From the NCBI GenBank assembly GCA_965367215.1, contig CBDUIJ010000042.1:1-26047 (forward strand): a stretch of 26,047 nt of DNA, in the 5' to 3' direction. Positions 1 through 7,226 of the stretch are shown one piece after another. This DNA is from Granulosicoccus sp965367215. GTDB taxonomy: Bacteria; Pseudomonadota; Gammaproteobacteria; Granulosicoccales; Granulosicoccaceae. The notes beneath the pieces are model-generated. The model ran no database searches. It had not been told where the DNA came from and saw nothing but the letters and a program-made list of their open reading frames with translations. Within the stretch, counting starts at the first letter, position 1. Every line of letters begins with the position of its first letter. The translations under genes and the position numbers were made by a program.

Positions 1-68
1 TGAACGACGAACAACGTCAGGCTATCTATCACGACACTGCCCACCATCTGTATGCGCCGCGGGTGTAG
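1..68 (+). CDS. C-terminal end of an amidohydrolase-like protein (partial)
   Basis: The gene enters from the left edge. The frame beginning at base 3 gives NDEQRQAIYHDTAHHLYAPR and one more residue before a TAG at 66-68. The pattern 'D/E-E-x-R-x-x-I-x-x-D-x-A-x-x-L-Y' is the usual last helix of amidohydrolase-2 family (TIM-barrel metal hydrolase or decarboxylase) proteins, where the last residues read like 'iLxxNAxrLY'. Only about 21 residues are visible, so the family is a pattern-based guess and the substrate is unknown. It points rightward like the PhyH/AroE-like/aldolase genes, but 566 nt separate it from them. Confidence 0.5.
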   Translation, partial: NDEQRQAIYHDTAHHLYAPRV

Positions 69-634
69 GGCTTACAGCACAATGGTCATGCTGCATGTCG
101 AGGCACTGCAACGCACCAGCAGGAAGTGCTTGGGCCTGTACTTGCCATCGACGTCGTACCTCGCTGGTACCGGCAGGTTGTTTCGAGTCGCGGGCCACCG
201 CTGGGCTGATATCGCAGCATCACGTCCCGCTTTCAAGCTGTACGTGCCTTCCCCGGTTTCCGATTCAGAGAACGAGCCGATCGCATTCCTGTGAGCGGCT
301 GCTGTGCTGCGCGTCTGTCTCATGCGTATTCACGGCAGCGCTCTGGTGTATCTGCGCGTTCTCACTCAGCCTGATGCTGGGAACGACCGGTGATCGATTG
401 ATTGAAATCGCCGCCTCTCCGGGCGTCGTGCGTGTGGTGCTCAGGTACTTTCCTGGTCAAGCCCTGTTGGTAACAGTAAATGACCGAGAAAACCCGGAGT
501 AGGCTGCAATGGCTTTCTCCGGTTCACCGTCCAATTGCTTGACAGAGGCCAGAACGCTGACGCGGCGCCTTGCCGGGACAGGGTCATCGGGATATGTTAC
601 GAATGTCATGATCATTCCCGAGAGAAGCGAGACG
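69..634. other. 566-nt stretch with no recognisable gene
   Basis: Open frames exist on both strands, the longest being 95-502 on the plus strand, but their translations are rich in Cys, Arg and Ser, show no domain I recognise, and have no clear ribosome binding site. An imperfect inverted repeat (AACCCGGAG near 493-501 against CTCCGGTT near 520-527) has a long loop and no T-run, so I do not call it a terminator. The stretch may be an untranslated regulatory region for the PhyH gene or a decayed gene. Confidence 0.4.
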
Positions 635-1510
635 ATGTTGAGCAAGGAACAAACCGGTTTCTATCAGGAAAACGGCTATCTGATGATTGAAAACGCCCTG
701 AGCGATGAGCAGTTGCAGCTCCTTCAGGGAATCACGCACAACTTCATCGAGGCGTCGCGACAAGTCACTCAGAGCAACGATGTCTATGATCTGGATGACG
801 GGCATAGTGCAAGTGAACCGACGTTGACTCGAATCAAGCTTCCTCACACGCAACACCCGGCATTCTGGGAGAGAATCACTTCCATGTTGAGCCCATTGGT
901 CGGGCCGGATATTCGTCTGCATACCAGCAAGCTGAACACCAAGGCACCCGGTGGTGGTGCAGCGGTGGAGTGGCATCAGGACTGGGCTTTCTACCCACAC
1001 ACCAATGACGATATGCTGGCAGTGGGCATCCTGCTTGGCGATGTGGACATCGACAACGGTCCGTTGCTGGTCATTCCCGGCAGCCATCGGGGGCCCGTGC
1101 TCAGCCATATGAACAATGGTGTATTCAGTGGCGCCATCAACCCGGATGATCCTGCGTTCGATGTCAGCAAGGCAGTAGCGCTGACCGGCAAGGCTGGCAG
1201 CATGAGTGTTCATCATGTGCGTACGCTGCATGGCTCGGCGCCCAACCTGTCGGACCGGGCTCGCCTGTTGCTGCTCTACGAATGTGGCGCCGCCGATGCA
1301 TGGCCGATTTCAGGCAGTACCAGTTCGTTTACTGGCATGAGCCAGACAGAGTTCTGGCAAGCTCTCAACGAGCGAACAATCTGTGGTGAACAGTCCATGC
1401 AACCTCGACTGGTCGATGTGCCCATCCGGATGCCCTTGCCACCGCCGCCGGACAGTTCATCGATTTTCAGGATGCAGCAGAGCAGTGGCGCGAAGAGTGC
1501 CTTTGCCTGA
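635..1510 (+). CDS. Phytanoyl-CoA dioxygenase (PhyH) family Fe(II)/2-oxoglutarate oxygenase
   Basis: This is a 291-residue cytoplasmic non-haem iron oxygenase, expected to hydroxylate a small substrate using O2 and 2-oxoglutarate. The facial triad is visible: H114 and D116 in WHQDW and the distal H199 in TLHGSAPN, followed by R208 or R210 for the 2-oxoglutarate carboxylate. The N-terminus (EQTGFYQENGYLMIENAL) is typical of PhyH proteins and the length is normal. I chose the ATG at 635, which follows a purine-rich GAGAGAAG stretch; the open frame continues upstream to 509, but those extra residues do not look like PhyH sequence. It lies 87 nt before an AroE-like gene. The substrate is unknown; family members act on fatty acyl-CoAs, ectoine, phosphonates and many natural products, so the name is a family label only. 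Confidence 0.85.
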   Translation: MLSKEQTGFYQENGYLMIENALSDEQLQLLQGITHNFIEASRQVTQSNDVYDLDDGHSASEPTLTRIKLPHTQHPAFWERITSMLSPLVGPDIRLHTSKLNTKAPGGGAAVEWHQDWAFYPHTNDDMLAVGILLGDVDIDNGPLLVIPGSHRGPVLSHMNNGVFSGAINPDDPAFDVSKAVALTGKAGSMSVHHVRTLHGSAPNLSDRARLLLLYECGAADAWPISGSTSSFTGMSQTEFWQALNERTICGEQSMQPRLVDVPIRMPLPPPPDSSSIFRMQQSSGAKSAFA

Positions 1511-1547
1511 TAGGCATGGCCACAGGGTCATCGTCATGAAATGGCGC

Positions 1548-1553
1548 TATAGT
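1548..1553 (+). promoter_or_regulatory. Possible -10 element (TATAGT) before the AroE-like gene
   Basis: TATAGT lies 45 nt upstream of the ATG at 1598, in the short gap after the PhyH gene. It matches the sigma-70 -10 consensus at five of six positions, but I see no good -35 at 16-18 nt. It could give the AroE-like and aldolase genes their own transcript. This rests on motif match alone. Confidence 0.25.
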
Positions 1554-1597
1554 CGCTGAACTGTTTTCACGCCTTGAACCCGCGGAGTATTCCATCC

Positions 1598-2440
1598 ATG
1601 ACGCAGCTCATTTCGGGTCACACCAGCTTCATTGCGCACCTGGGTGTGCCAACCGAGAGCTTTCGTGCTCCGATGATCTACAACCCGTATTTCGAAGCGC
1701 GGGACATTGATGTGGTGGTCGTGCCCATGGGCTGTGAAGCCGAGGATTACGCCGCTTTCCTGCCGCTGCTGTCACGCCAGCGCAACTTCATTGGGGCACT
1801 GGTCACCATGCCACACAAGATGACGACGCCGGCATTGCTGGATGAAGCCAGTACCACCGTACAGATATGCGGTGCCTGCAATGCCGTCAGGCGTGATGTG
1901 AATGGCAAGCTTGTCGGTGACATGTTCGATGGCGAAGGCTTTACTCGCGGCCTGAAGAGAAAAGGGCGAACGATCGAAGGTTCATCTGCGCTGGTAGTTG
2001 GCGCAGGTGGCGTCGGATCATCCATCGCAGCTTCACTGGCCGAGTCCGGTGTGAGCCGCATGGGTCTGTTCGATATCAATGCCGAGTCGACTGGGCGCCT
2101 GGCCGCGAAGCTGCGCCAGCACTATCCGCTTATCGACATTACCAGCGGTTCCAATGATCCTTCGGGGTGGGACATCGTCATCAATGCCACACCTCTGGGT
2201 ATGATGGCCGGTGATCCCATGCCGCTGAATGTTGATCGACTGTCGCCGGATACCTTCGTTGGGGAGGTGGTCATGAAGCAGGAAGAAACCGCGTTTCTCG
2301 CCGCTGCCAGAGAACGGGGCTGTCTCACCCAGATCGGTACTGATATGCTGTTCGAACAGATACCCGCTTATCTGGAATTCTTCGGCCTTCCCACCACCAC
2401 GCCGGAAGAGCTTCGCAAGTTTGCCCGCATACACTACTGA
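1598..2440 (+). CDS. Shikimate-dehydrogenase-like NAD-linked oxidoreductase, altered substrate site
   Basis: This 280-residue protein has the full AroE fold. The catalytic Lys lies in MPHK (K74). The GACNAV segment and the catalytic Asp of GDMFDGEGF follow, then a Rossmann motif GAGGVGSSIA near residue 140, INATPLGM, and the C-terminal DMLFEQ with its conserved Gln. Two features differ from true shikimate dehydrogenase. The Ser pair that binds the shikimate carboxylate (S-x-S-P) is replaced by F-R-A-P in ESFRAPMIYN, and the usual GDNTDG is GDMFDG. The second Rossmann strand ends in LFDIN, an acidic residue that favours NAD over NADP. I therefore infer a catabolic dehydrogenase for a shikimate- or quinate-like or unrelated substrate, not the biosynthetic enzyme. 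Start: ATG at 1598 after GCGGAG, in preference to the upstream in-frame TTG at 1574. The stop overlaps the ribosome binding site of the aldolase gene. Confidence 0.8.
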   Translation: MTQLISGHTSFIAHLGVPTESFRAPMIYNPYFEARDIDVVVVPMGCEAEDYAAFLPLLSRQRNFIGALVTMPHKMTTPALLDEASTTVQICGACNAVRRDVNGKLVGDMFDGEGFTRGLKRKGRTIEGSSALVVGAGGVGSSIAASLAESGVSRMGLFDINAESTGRLAAKLRQHYPLIDITSGSNDPSGWDIVINATPLGMMAGDPMPLNVDRLSPDTFVGEVVMKQEETAFLAAARERGCLTQIGTDMLFEQIPAYLEFFGLPTTTPEELRKFARIHY

Positions 2441-2453
2441 GGAACAGACCACC

Positions 2454-3218
2454 ATGGATTTGCCAAAGAACCACTTCAAGGCCGCATTGAAGGACGGCCG
2501 TCGACAGATTGGATTGTGGTGTTCCTTCCCGGACTCTGGTGCTGTAGAAATGCTGGCTGGATGTGGTTATGACTGGTTGTTGCTGGACACGGAACACGCG
2601 GCCATGGGACCGGTGGATACCATGCCTCTGATGCAGGCTGCAGCCCCTTACGATGTCACCACCATCGTTCGACCCGGCTGGAACAATCCGGTTGAAATCA
2701 AGAAACTGCTGGATTGCGGTGCACAGAGTCTGTTGATTCCCTATGTGCAGAATGCCGAGGAAGCCCGAGACGCTGTCGCGGCTGTGCGTTATCCACCCGC
2801 GGGCATCCGAGGGGTAGCCGGCATGACACGTGGCAGCCGCTATGGGGCCATCAAGGATTACGCGAAAATAGCGCATGAAGAGATCTGTCTGCTGGTGCAG
2901 GTAGAGACCACAGAGGCACTGTCCAATATTGAAGAGATCGCAGCGGTCGATGGTGTGGATGGCATGTTCATCGGCCCGGCAGACCTGGCAGCCTCCATGG
3001 GTCATCCCGGCGAGCCCTCACACCCCGAGGTAAAGGCAGCTGTTATCGACGCTGTACGCCGTATCGGCAAGGCTGGCATGCCTGCAGGTATTCTGACGCT
3101 GGATCAGAGCTTTCTGCGGGAAGCGGCCGATGCCGGAGCCTTGTTCATTGCTGTGGATACAGACGCTGGCCTGTTGAGGCGCAATGCACTTGCTCGACGC
3201 GCAGAGTGGCAAGACTGA
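2454..3218 (+). CDS. HpcH/HpaI family class II aldolase
   Basis: This 254-residue protein is of the family that cleaves 4-hydroxy-2-oxo acids to pyruvate plus an aldehyde with a divalent metal. Visible motifs are LLLDTEHA (catalytic His), RPGWNNPVEIKKLLDCGA, the glycine/proline-rich YPPAGIRGVAG, and the metal-ligand segment QVETTEAL...GMFIGPADLAASMG, which supplies Glu and Asp ligands. The length is normal. The ATG at 2454 follows TGAGGAAC, in which the preceding gene's stop is embedded, so the two genes are very likely co-transcribed and perhaps translationally coupled. Possible specific activities include 4-hydroxy-2-oxoheptanedioate aldolase and 2-dehydro-3-deoxyglucarate aldolase. Sequence alone does not decide, and no homoprotocatechuate or glucarate genes are nearby. 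Confidence 0.88.
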   Translation: MDLPKNHFKAALKDGRRQIGLWCSFPDSGAVEMLAGCGYDWLLLDTEHAAMGPVDTMPLMQAAAPYDVTTIVRPGWNNPVEIKKLLDCGAQSLLIPYVQNAEEARDAVAAVRYPPAGIRGVAGMTRGSRYGAIKDYAKIAHEEICLLVQVETTEALSNIEEIAAVDGVDGMFIGPADLAASMGHPGEPSHPEVKAAVIDAVRRIGKAGMPAGILTLDQSFLREAADAGALFIAVDTDAGLLRRNALARRAEWQD

Positions 3219-3265
3219 TAGCAGATGAACCTGGCGGCTGAACACGCTGCCTGGAAGGTCCGATG

Positions 3266-3309
3266 ATCGAGCAGTCTTGCATTATCTCTTGGCGAACTGC
3301 TCGATTTTT
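3266..3309 (+). terminator. Rho-independent terminator after the aldolase gene
   Basis: A perfect 10-bp inverted repeat (ATCGAGCAGT at 3266-3275 and ACTGCTCGAT at 3296-3305) encloses a 20-nt loop and runs directly into TTTT. It lies 48 nt after the aldolase stop codon and before the histidine phosphatase start. It separates the PhyH/AroE-like/aldolase group from the following gene. The long loop is the only weak point. Confidence 0.65.
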
Positions 3310-3382
3310 CGATGTGATCTGCACATCGTCATGATGGTGGTAGCAGTTTCAAAGCTATCAGCTGAATATTCGAGGATTTATC

Positions 3383-3988
3383 TTGGCCCTGATTGCACGC
3401 TATCTGTCACACCCTCAAGTCACTATCGATCCTGCCTCTGAAGTCATGTCATGGTCACTGAGTGAGACAGGCCAGGCCAGGGTGAGCGCCCTGGTGGATT
3501 CCCTCGCATTGGCCGGCACCACCAGAGTGATTTCAAGCGCAGAGACCAAGGCCATCGAAACGGCCGCACCCTTGGCTGGGAAGCTGAACTGCCAACTTGA
3601 GATCAGAGAGCTCATGCACGAGAACGATCGCTCATCGACAGGTTTTCTGCCGCCGCAGGAATTCGAGTCCGTCGCCGATCAGTTCTTTGCGTCACCGGCA
3701 GCGAGTGTCAGAGGCTGGGAAACAGCCCTGCATGCACAGCAGCGAATCGTCTCTGAAGTGGAAAAGTGTCTGGAGAACCCGGCTACAGGGGATGTCCTGT
3801 TCGTCGGGCACGGTGGCGTGGGCACTCTGTTGCTCTGCCATCTGCTGGGAGTGCCCATCAGCCGGGAACTGGATCAGGGAGCCGGGGGCGGAGGCAATTG
3901 TTTCGCCTTCTCCCTCGAGTCCCGTCGCGTGTTGCACCACTGGCAGCCAATGGAACGCCTGATACAAGGTCAGACGTCCACTGTCTGA
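3383..3988 (+). CDS. Histidine phosphatase superfamily protein with variant LSHP motif
   Basis: This is a 201-residue protein of the phosphoglycerate-mutase-like fold. The N-terminal strand reads ARYLSHPQV, so the catalytic His is present (H10) but the usual Arg and Gly of the RHG motif are Ser and Pro. Later signatures are intact: SSAETKAIETA (like SSxxxRAxxTA), the ELMHEND acid region, and VGHGGVGTLLL with the second catalytic His (H143). Similar 'LSHPQV' proteins form a recognised subgroup of uncertain substrate. The start is TTG at 3383, 7 nt after GAGG; no better in-frame ATG exists before the conserved strand. The gene converges on the dehalogenase gene with only 14 nt between stops. 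A link to the neighbouring operon is not evident. Confidence 0.78.
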   Translation: MALIARYLSHPQVTIDPASEVMSWSLSETGQARVSALVDSLALAGTTRVISSAETKAIETAAPLAGKLNCQLEIRELMHENDRSSTGFLPPQEFESVADQFFASPAASVRGWETALHAQQRIVSEVEKCLENPATGDVLFVGHGGVGTLLLCHLLGVPISRELDQGAGGGGNCFAFSLESRRVLHHWQPMERLIQGQTSTV

Positions 3989-4002
3989 CATCAATCGGCA
4001 GC

Positions 4003-7000
4003 CTACAGGTCGATCTCTATGACACCACCGTCTTTCAGGGCCCGCGACTGACACAGGATCATGGAGGTTTCGCGTTGCGATTTCGACAGAACGAAATCCC
4101 GATGCTCGACTTCCCCTGCATTCAGAGTGCATTTGCATACGCCGCAGATGCCGTCGCTGCATTTGACGTCCACGGCTATGCCGTTTTCATTCAGAACATC
4201 GGCTGCACTCTTGTCCGCCGGTACCGAGAACTGCTGGCCACTGCGTGACAGTTTCAGCGTGAATTCGTGGTTGATGTACTCAGGTTGCTCAGGCACGGAG
4301 AAATATTCAAGATGGCGTGCTTCCTCGGGAAAGCCGGCCTGTTCGGCGGCGTGCATGACACTGTCCATGTAGCGACTGGCACCGCAGGTATAGATGTGCC
4401 AGCCATTCGTGTAACCACTCAGAGCCTGTTCAAGATCAAGGCGACTGCCTTCATCACTGACATGCAGGCATACCTTGTCATGCCAGGGAACCCTGGCAAG
4501 ATCATCGAGAAAGCCCATGGTGGCGCGAGAACGCCCCGAGTAGTGCATGATGAAGTCGCGACCCTGTGCGTGCAGTTCGTGGGCCATGGCAATCATTGGC
4601 GTGATACCGATGCCGCCGCCCATGAGAAAGCACTTGCTTGCCTCGGCCGACAGTGGGAAGTGGTTGATCGGCCTGGAGATGAACAACTTGCGGCCCGGGG
4701 TGAAGATACGATGCAATAATGCCGAGCCTCCGCGACCGCCATCTTCTCGCAATACGCCTATCTGGTAGCTTGAACGATCCGCAGGATTACCGGACATGGA
4801 GTATTGCCGCAGATACTCAGGGGCGACCACCAGGTCCAGGTGCGCGCCGGCCTGCCATTCGGGCAGCTCGCCGCCGTGTACCGGCTTGAACTCGTATTTC
4901 GAGATACCTTCCGCCATAGGCTCTGCGCGACTGATTTCCACCTGAATGACGGGGCTTTCGCCTTCTGCGGTATAGCGATGGATGACTGAGCTGTCGCCTG
5001 CATCCAGCCGGGCCTTGTATTCCCGAGCCGAGATCATCGCCTTGTAGGCTTCGATTCCCGCCTCACGATCCATGGGAAAGGGGTAGGGATAGGGATGCGG
5101 CGCAAGGGGGGCCGGGTAGACAGCCAGCGTCTGGTCTTCGAACTTCAGGTCCAGATCCTTCTGCAAGCCGCGTTGGTTGACAGGTTTGGTGGTGGGACGG
5201 TAGCCACCGTCCTCGTTGATCTCGAGGTCCCACCACCACTTCTTGACCGGGTTGAGGCTGCCGTTGTCCACCGCGTCATCCAGCTTGCTCAACAGAGGCG
5301 CCATTTTCGGAATGTTCATGGCAGCCCAGCGAAAAGGCGATTCCTTGAAGATCCCTTCCAGATTCCACGGGCAGGTTTTCATGCATCGGCCACACATGGC
5401 ACCGCCCGGTGTGGTTATCCGGTAGGTCGTGCATTTCTGGCTGTCGGACTTCCAGATTTCGTAGCCGTTGAACATGGTTTTCGGACCGGCGGTGATGGCG
5501 CCCGAAGGACATTCACGGGCGCACTTGTTGCAGCTCTCGCAAAAGGTCTGCAGACCGAAATCGATCGGCTTGTCGTGTGTCATCGGCAGATCGGTGGTGA
5601 CCGTTCCGGACTTCAGACGAGGCCCGAGGTAGGGGTTGAGAATGACTTCCCCAATACGACTGACTTCGCCAAGCCCCGACAGCAGCATCAACGGGGGTTG
5701 TAGTACTTCACCATCCATGACGGTATGTGCCTTGGCGCTGTAACCCAGGTTGCGGATCTGCCTGGCGATGACGCCGCCGAGCAGCGAGAATCTGAGATAG
5801 GCGCGCATGGACTGCGCCACGGCGATCCAGTCATCACCGGAGGAGCCATCCATCGTCTCGTAACCCTGGTCGATGACCATGCTGATGGCCTGATCATGTG
5901 GCGGCTCCAGAACTTCGCCACGAGCATCATGGCTGTACCATGTCCATTCCGGACAGCGGGAAATGCCGACAGCATCGATGCCCAGAAAGTAGCTGGTCGC
6001 CTTGACGAGGTTGGCGGCCTCGGCCGGATCCAGTTGCACCTTGTCCGCCGAAGGGGTGCCGTCCTGCAGCAGGACAAAGGCACCCAGTGCTCTTCTCTGA
6101 GCCATTGAAGGCGCAGCCTTGCGAACGTAGTGGCCTCCCTTGGCAGCATCCTGCAGCTTCTTTCCCATATCGCCGAACTGCGCTCGTGCAAACATGTCAG
6201 CACGTTTGGGTACACGCGCTACCCGAAGCTCGTCGATGAAGGTGGTCGGCTCTTCCACTCGCTTGAGACGTTCGAAGGGATGCGCGCCATCAACGAAGCG
6301 TCGCCTGGCATAGGGCACCGCATTGGCGGCATTCTTGTTCGAGCGGGTGCCCAGTTTCCAGGTCAGGCCAAAGGCTGAGGCAGGCTGTTGCGATAGCGGC
6401 AGCAGCGGGTAATCCGTTGCCATCTCGAAAGTGGTCGTGACTGCTGACAGGCCGAACCGGGTGCCGATGTAGGGATGGTTCAGTTCGCCGTTTTCGACGG
6501 TTGCCAGTCCGGCACTGACTGCCAGTCTGTTCAGGTCCACATCGCTACTGGTGACGGTATGGGCACGTGCATCATGACCCAGCACACGCAGGTAGTTGGC
6601 CAGCACCACTGCTGTCTCTGCTGCGAGCAAGCCTGCACGATGAGCATGGGCATCAGTGATCCATTGTGTACCCGGTTCATCCGGCAGGATGTCTCTCGGG
6701 TTTTCGTAGAGAAAAACCAGTGCATGGGTATGGTTGTCGATACCGGGCAGCTCGGCTTCCATCGATTCCTTGAGATCCGCCATGATCATGTCGATGCCGG
6801 AAGCCAGGGTCTTGGTCTGGGTCGTCTTCAGGTCATGCGCCAGTTGCTCGACGTCGGAATTGGAAAAGGGACTGTCCAGCAAGGCCGATTCAGGCAGGAG
6901 GCAGCTGCCTACCACCGCGGCATCGGCAAAATAGCCGAAAGACTTCAGATGTTCGGTTCGCGCCTGCAAATCAGTGGGGGCCTCCGCTATTGCCTTGTTG

Positions 7001-7209
7001 ACCAGGCCGCTGCGGATGGCATCGAGCATGGCCTGATGCTCACGCATCGCGTTGACGATAGAGTGAGGCTGGTCGGCACGCTCGAAGCTGAGCGGCTTCA
7101 TCGCAGGCACATCCGTGAGTACCGTGTCGGTGTCGGATCGAGCCAGTAGTTCAACCGGGTAGGGTCCCAGGTGTGGTGGCCTGTTCTTGCTGGAGAATAG
7201 TCGACTCAT
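4003..7209 (-). CDS. Self-sufficient reductive dehalogenase fused to a flavin/[2Fe-2S] reductase
   Basis: This 1068-residue cytoplasmic enzyme is predicted to remove halogen reductively from an organohalide using cobalamin, with electrons from NAD(P)H through built-in cofactors. Residues 1-275 hold a degenerate copy of the cobalamin-binding fold. Residues 330-550 hold the active copy; Y425 and K493 are candidates for the Tyr/Lys proposed as catalytic in NpRdhA. Two [4Fe-4S] motifs follow: C557-x2-C560-x2-C563-x3-C567-P, then C593 with C606-x2-C609-x3-C613-P. Residues 750-970 are a phthalate-dioxygenase-reductase-like module with RQYS (flavin) and GGGIGITP (pyridine nucleotide). The C-terminus is a plant-type ferredoxin, C1017-x4-C1022-x2-C1025 and C1053. 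There is no twin-arginine signal and no rdhB membrane anchor, unlike respiratory dehalogenases. The architecture matches BhbA of Comamonas and NpRdhA of Nitratireductor, which act on brominated 4-hydroxybenzoate. It is the last gene of the TRAP operon, 17 nt after dctM. Substrate is inferred only. Confidence 0.9.
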   Translation of the reverse strand: MSRLFSSKNRPPHLGPYPVELLARSDTDTVLTDVPAMKPLSFERADQPHSIVNAMREHQAMLDAIRSGLVNKAIAEAPTDLQARTEHLKSFGYFADAAVVGSCLLPESALLDSPFSNSDVEQLAHDLKTTQTKTLASGIDMIMADLKESMEAELPGIDNHTHALVFLYENPRDILPDEPGTQWITDAHAHRAGLLAAETAVVLANYLRVLGHDARAHTVTSSDVDLNRLAVSAGLATVENGELNHPYIGTRFGLSAVTTTFEMATDYPLLPLSQQPASAFGLTWKLGTRSNKNAANAVPYARRRFVDGAHPFERLKRVEEPTTFIDELRVARVPKRADMFARAQFGDMGKKLQDAAKGGHYVRKAAPSMAQRRALGAFVLLQDGTPSADKVQLDPAEAANLVKATSYFLGIDAVGISRCPEWTWYSHDARGEVLEPPHDQAISMVIDQGYETMDGSSGDDWIAVAQSMRAYLRFSLLGGVIARQIRNLGYSAKAHTVMDGEVLQPPLMLLSGLGEVSRIGEVILNPYLGPRLKSGTVTTDLPMTHDKPIDFGLQTFCESCNKCARECPSGAITAGPKTMFNGYEIWKSDSQKCTTYRITTPGGAMCGRCMKTCPWNLEGIFKESPFRWAAMNIPKMAPLLSKLDDAVDNGSLNPVKKWWWDLEINEDGGYRPTTKPVNQRGLQKDLDLKFEDQTLAVYPAPLAPHPYPYPFPMDREAGIEAYKAMISAREYKARLDAGDSSVIHRYTAEGESPVIQVEISRAEPMAEGISKYEFKPVHGGELPEWQAGAHLDLVVAPEYLRQYSMSGNPADRSSYQIGVLREDGGRGGSALLHRIFTPGRKLFISRPINHFPLSAEASKCFLMGGGIGITPMIAMAHELHAQGRDFIMHYSGRSRATMGFLDDLARVPWHDKVCLHVSDEGSRLDLEQALSGYTNGWHIYTCGASRYMDSVMHAAEQAGFPEEARHLEYFSVPEQPEYINHEFTLKLSRSGQQFSVPADKSAADVLNENGIAVDVKCSDGICGVCKCTLNAGEVEHRDFVLSKSQRETSMILCQSRALKDGGVIEIDL

Positions 7210-7226
7210 GAATTATCCATCGATAG

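Noticed and set aside
95..502. 135-residue open frame on the plus strand
   Set aside because: Composition is rich in Cys, Arg and Ser, no recognisable domain, no ribosome binding site, and overlapping frames of similar quality exist on both strands.
584..1231. 215-residue open frame on the minus strand opposite the PhyH gene
   Set aside because: It lies wholly antisense to a gene with clear catalytic motifs and its translation has no family likeness.
1598..2440. Calling the AroE-like gene aroE (biosynthetic shikimate dehydrogenase)
   Set aside because: The serines that bind the shikimate carboxylate are missing and the cofactor strand points to NAD.
3969..3989. GTCAGAC/GTCTGAC hairpin between the convergent phosphatase and dehalogenase genes as a terminator
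   Set aside because: The 7-bp stem has no T-run on either strand and overlaps the phosphatase stop codon; it may be chance.
5095..7149. Long plus-strand open frames opposite the dehalogenase (for example 5095-5703 and 6475-7149)
   Set aside because: They are shadows of the minus-strand coding sequence in high-GC DNA and give no recognisable protein.
4003..7209. Reading the large protein as an epoxyqueuosine reductase (QueG) or a respiratory dehalogenase
   Set aside because: QueG is about 350 residues and has no fused flavin/ferredoxin reductase; respiratory dehalogenases carry a Tat signal and an rdhB partner, both absent here.
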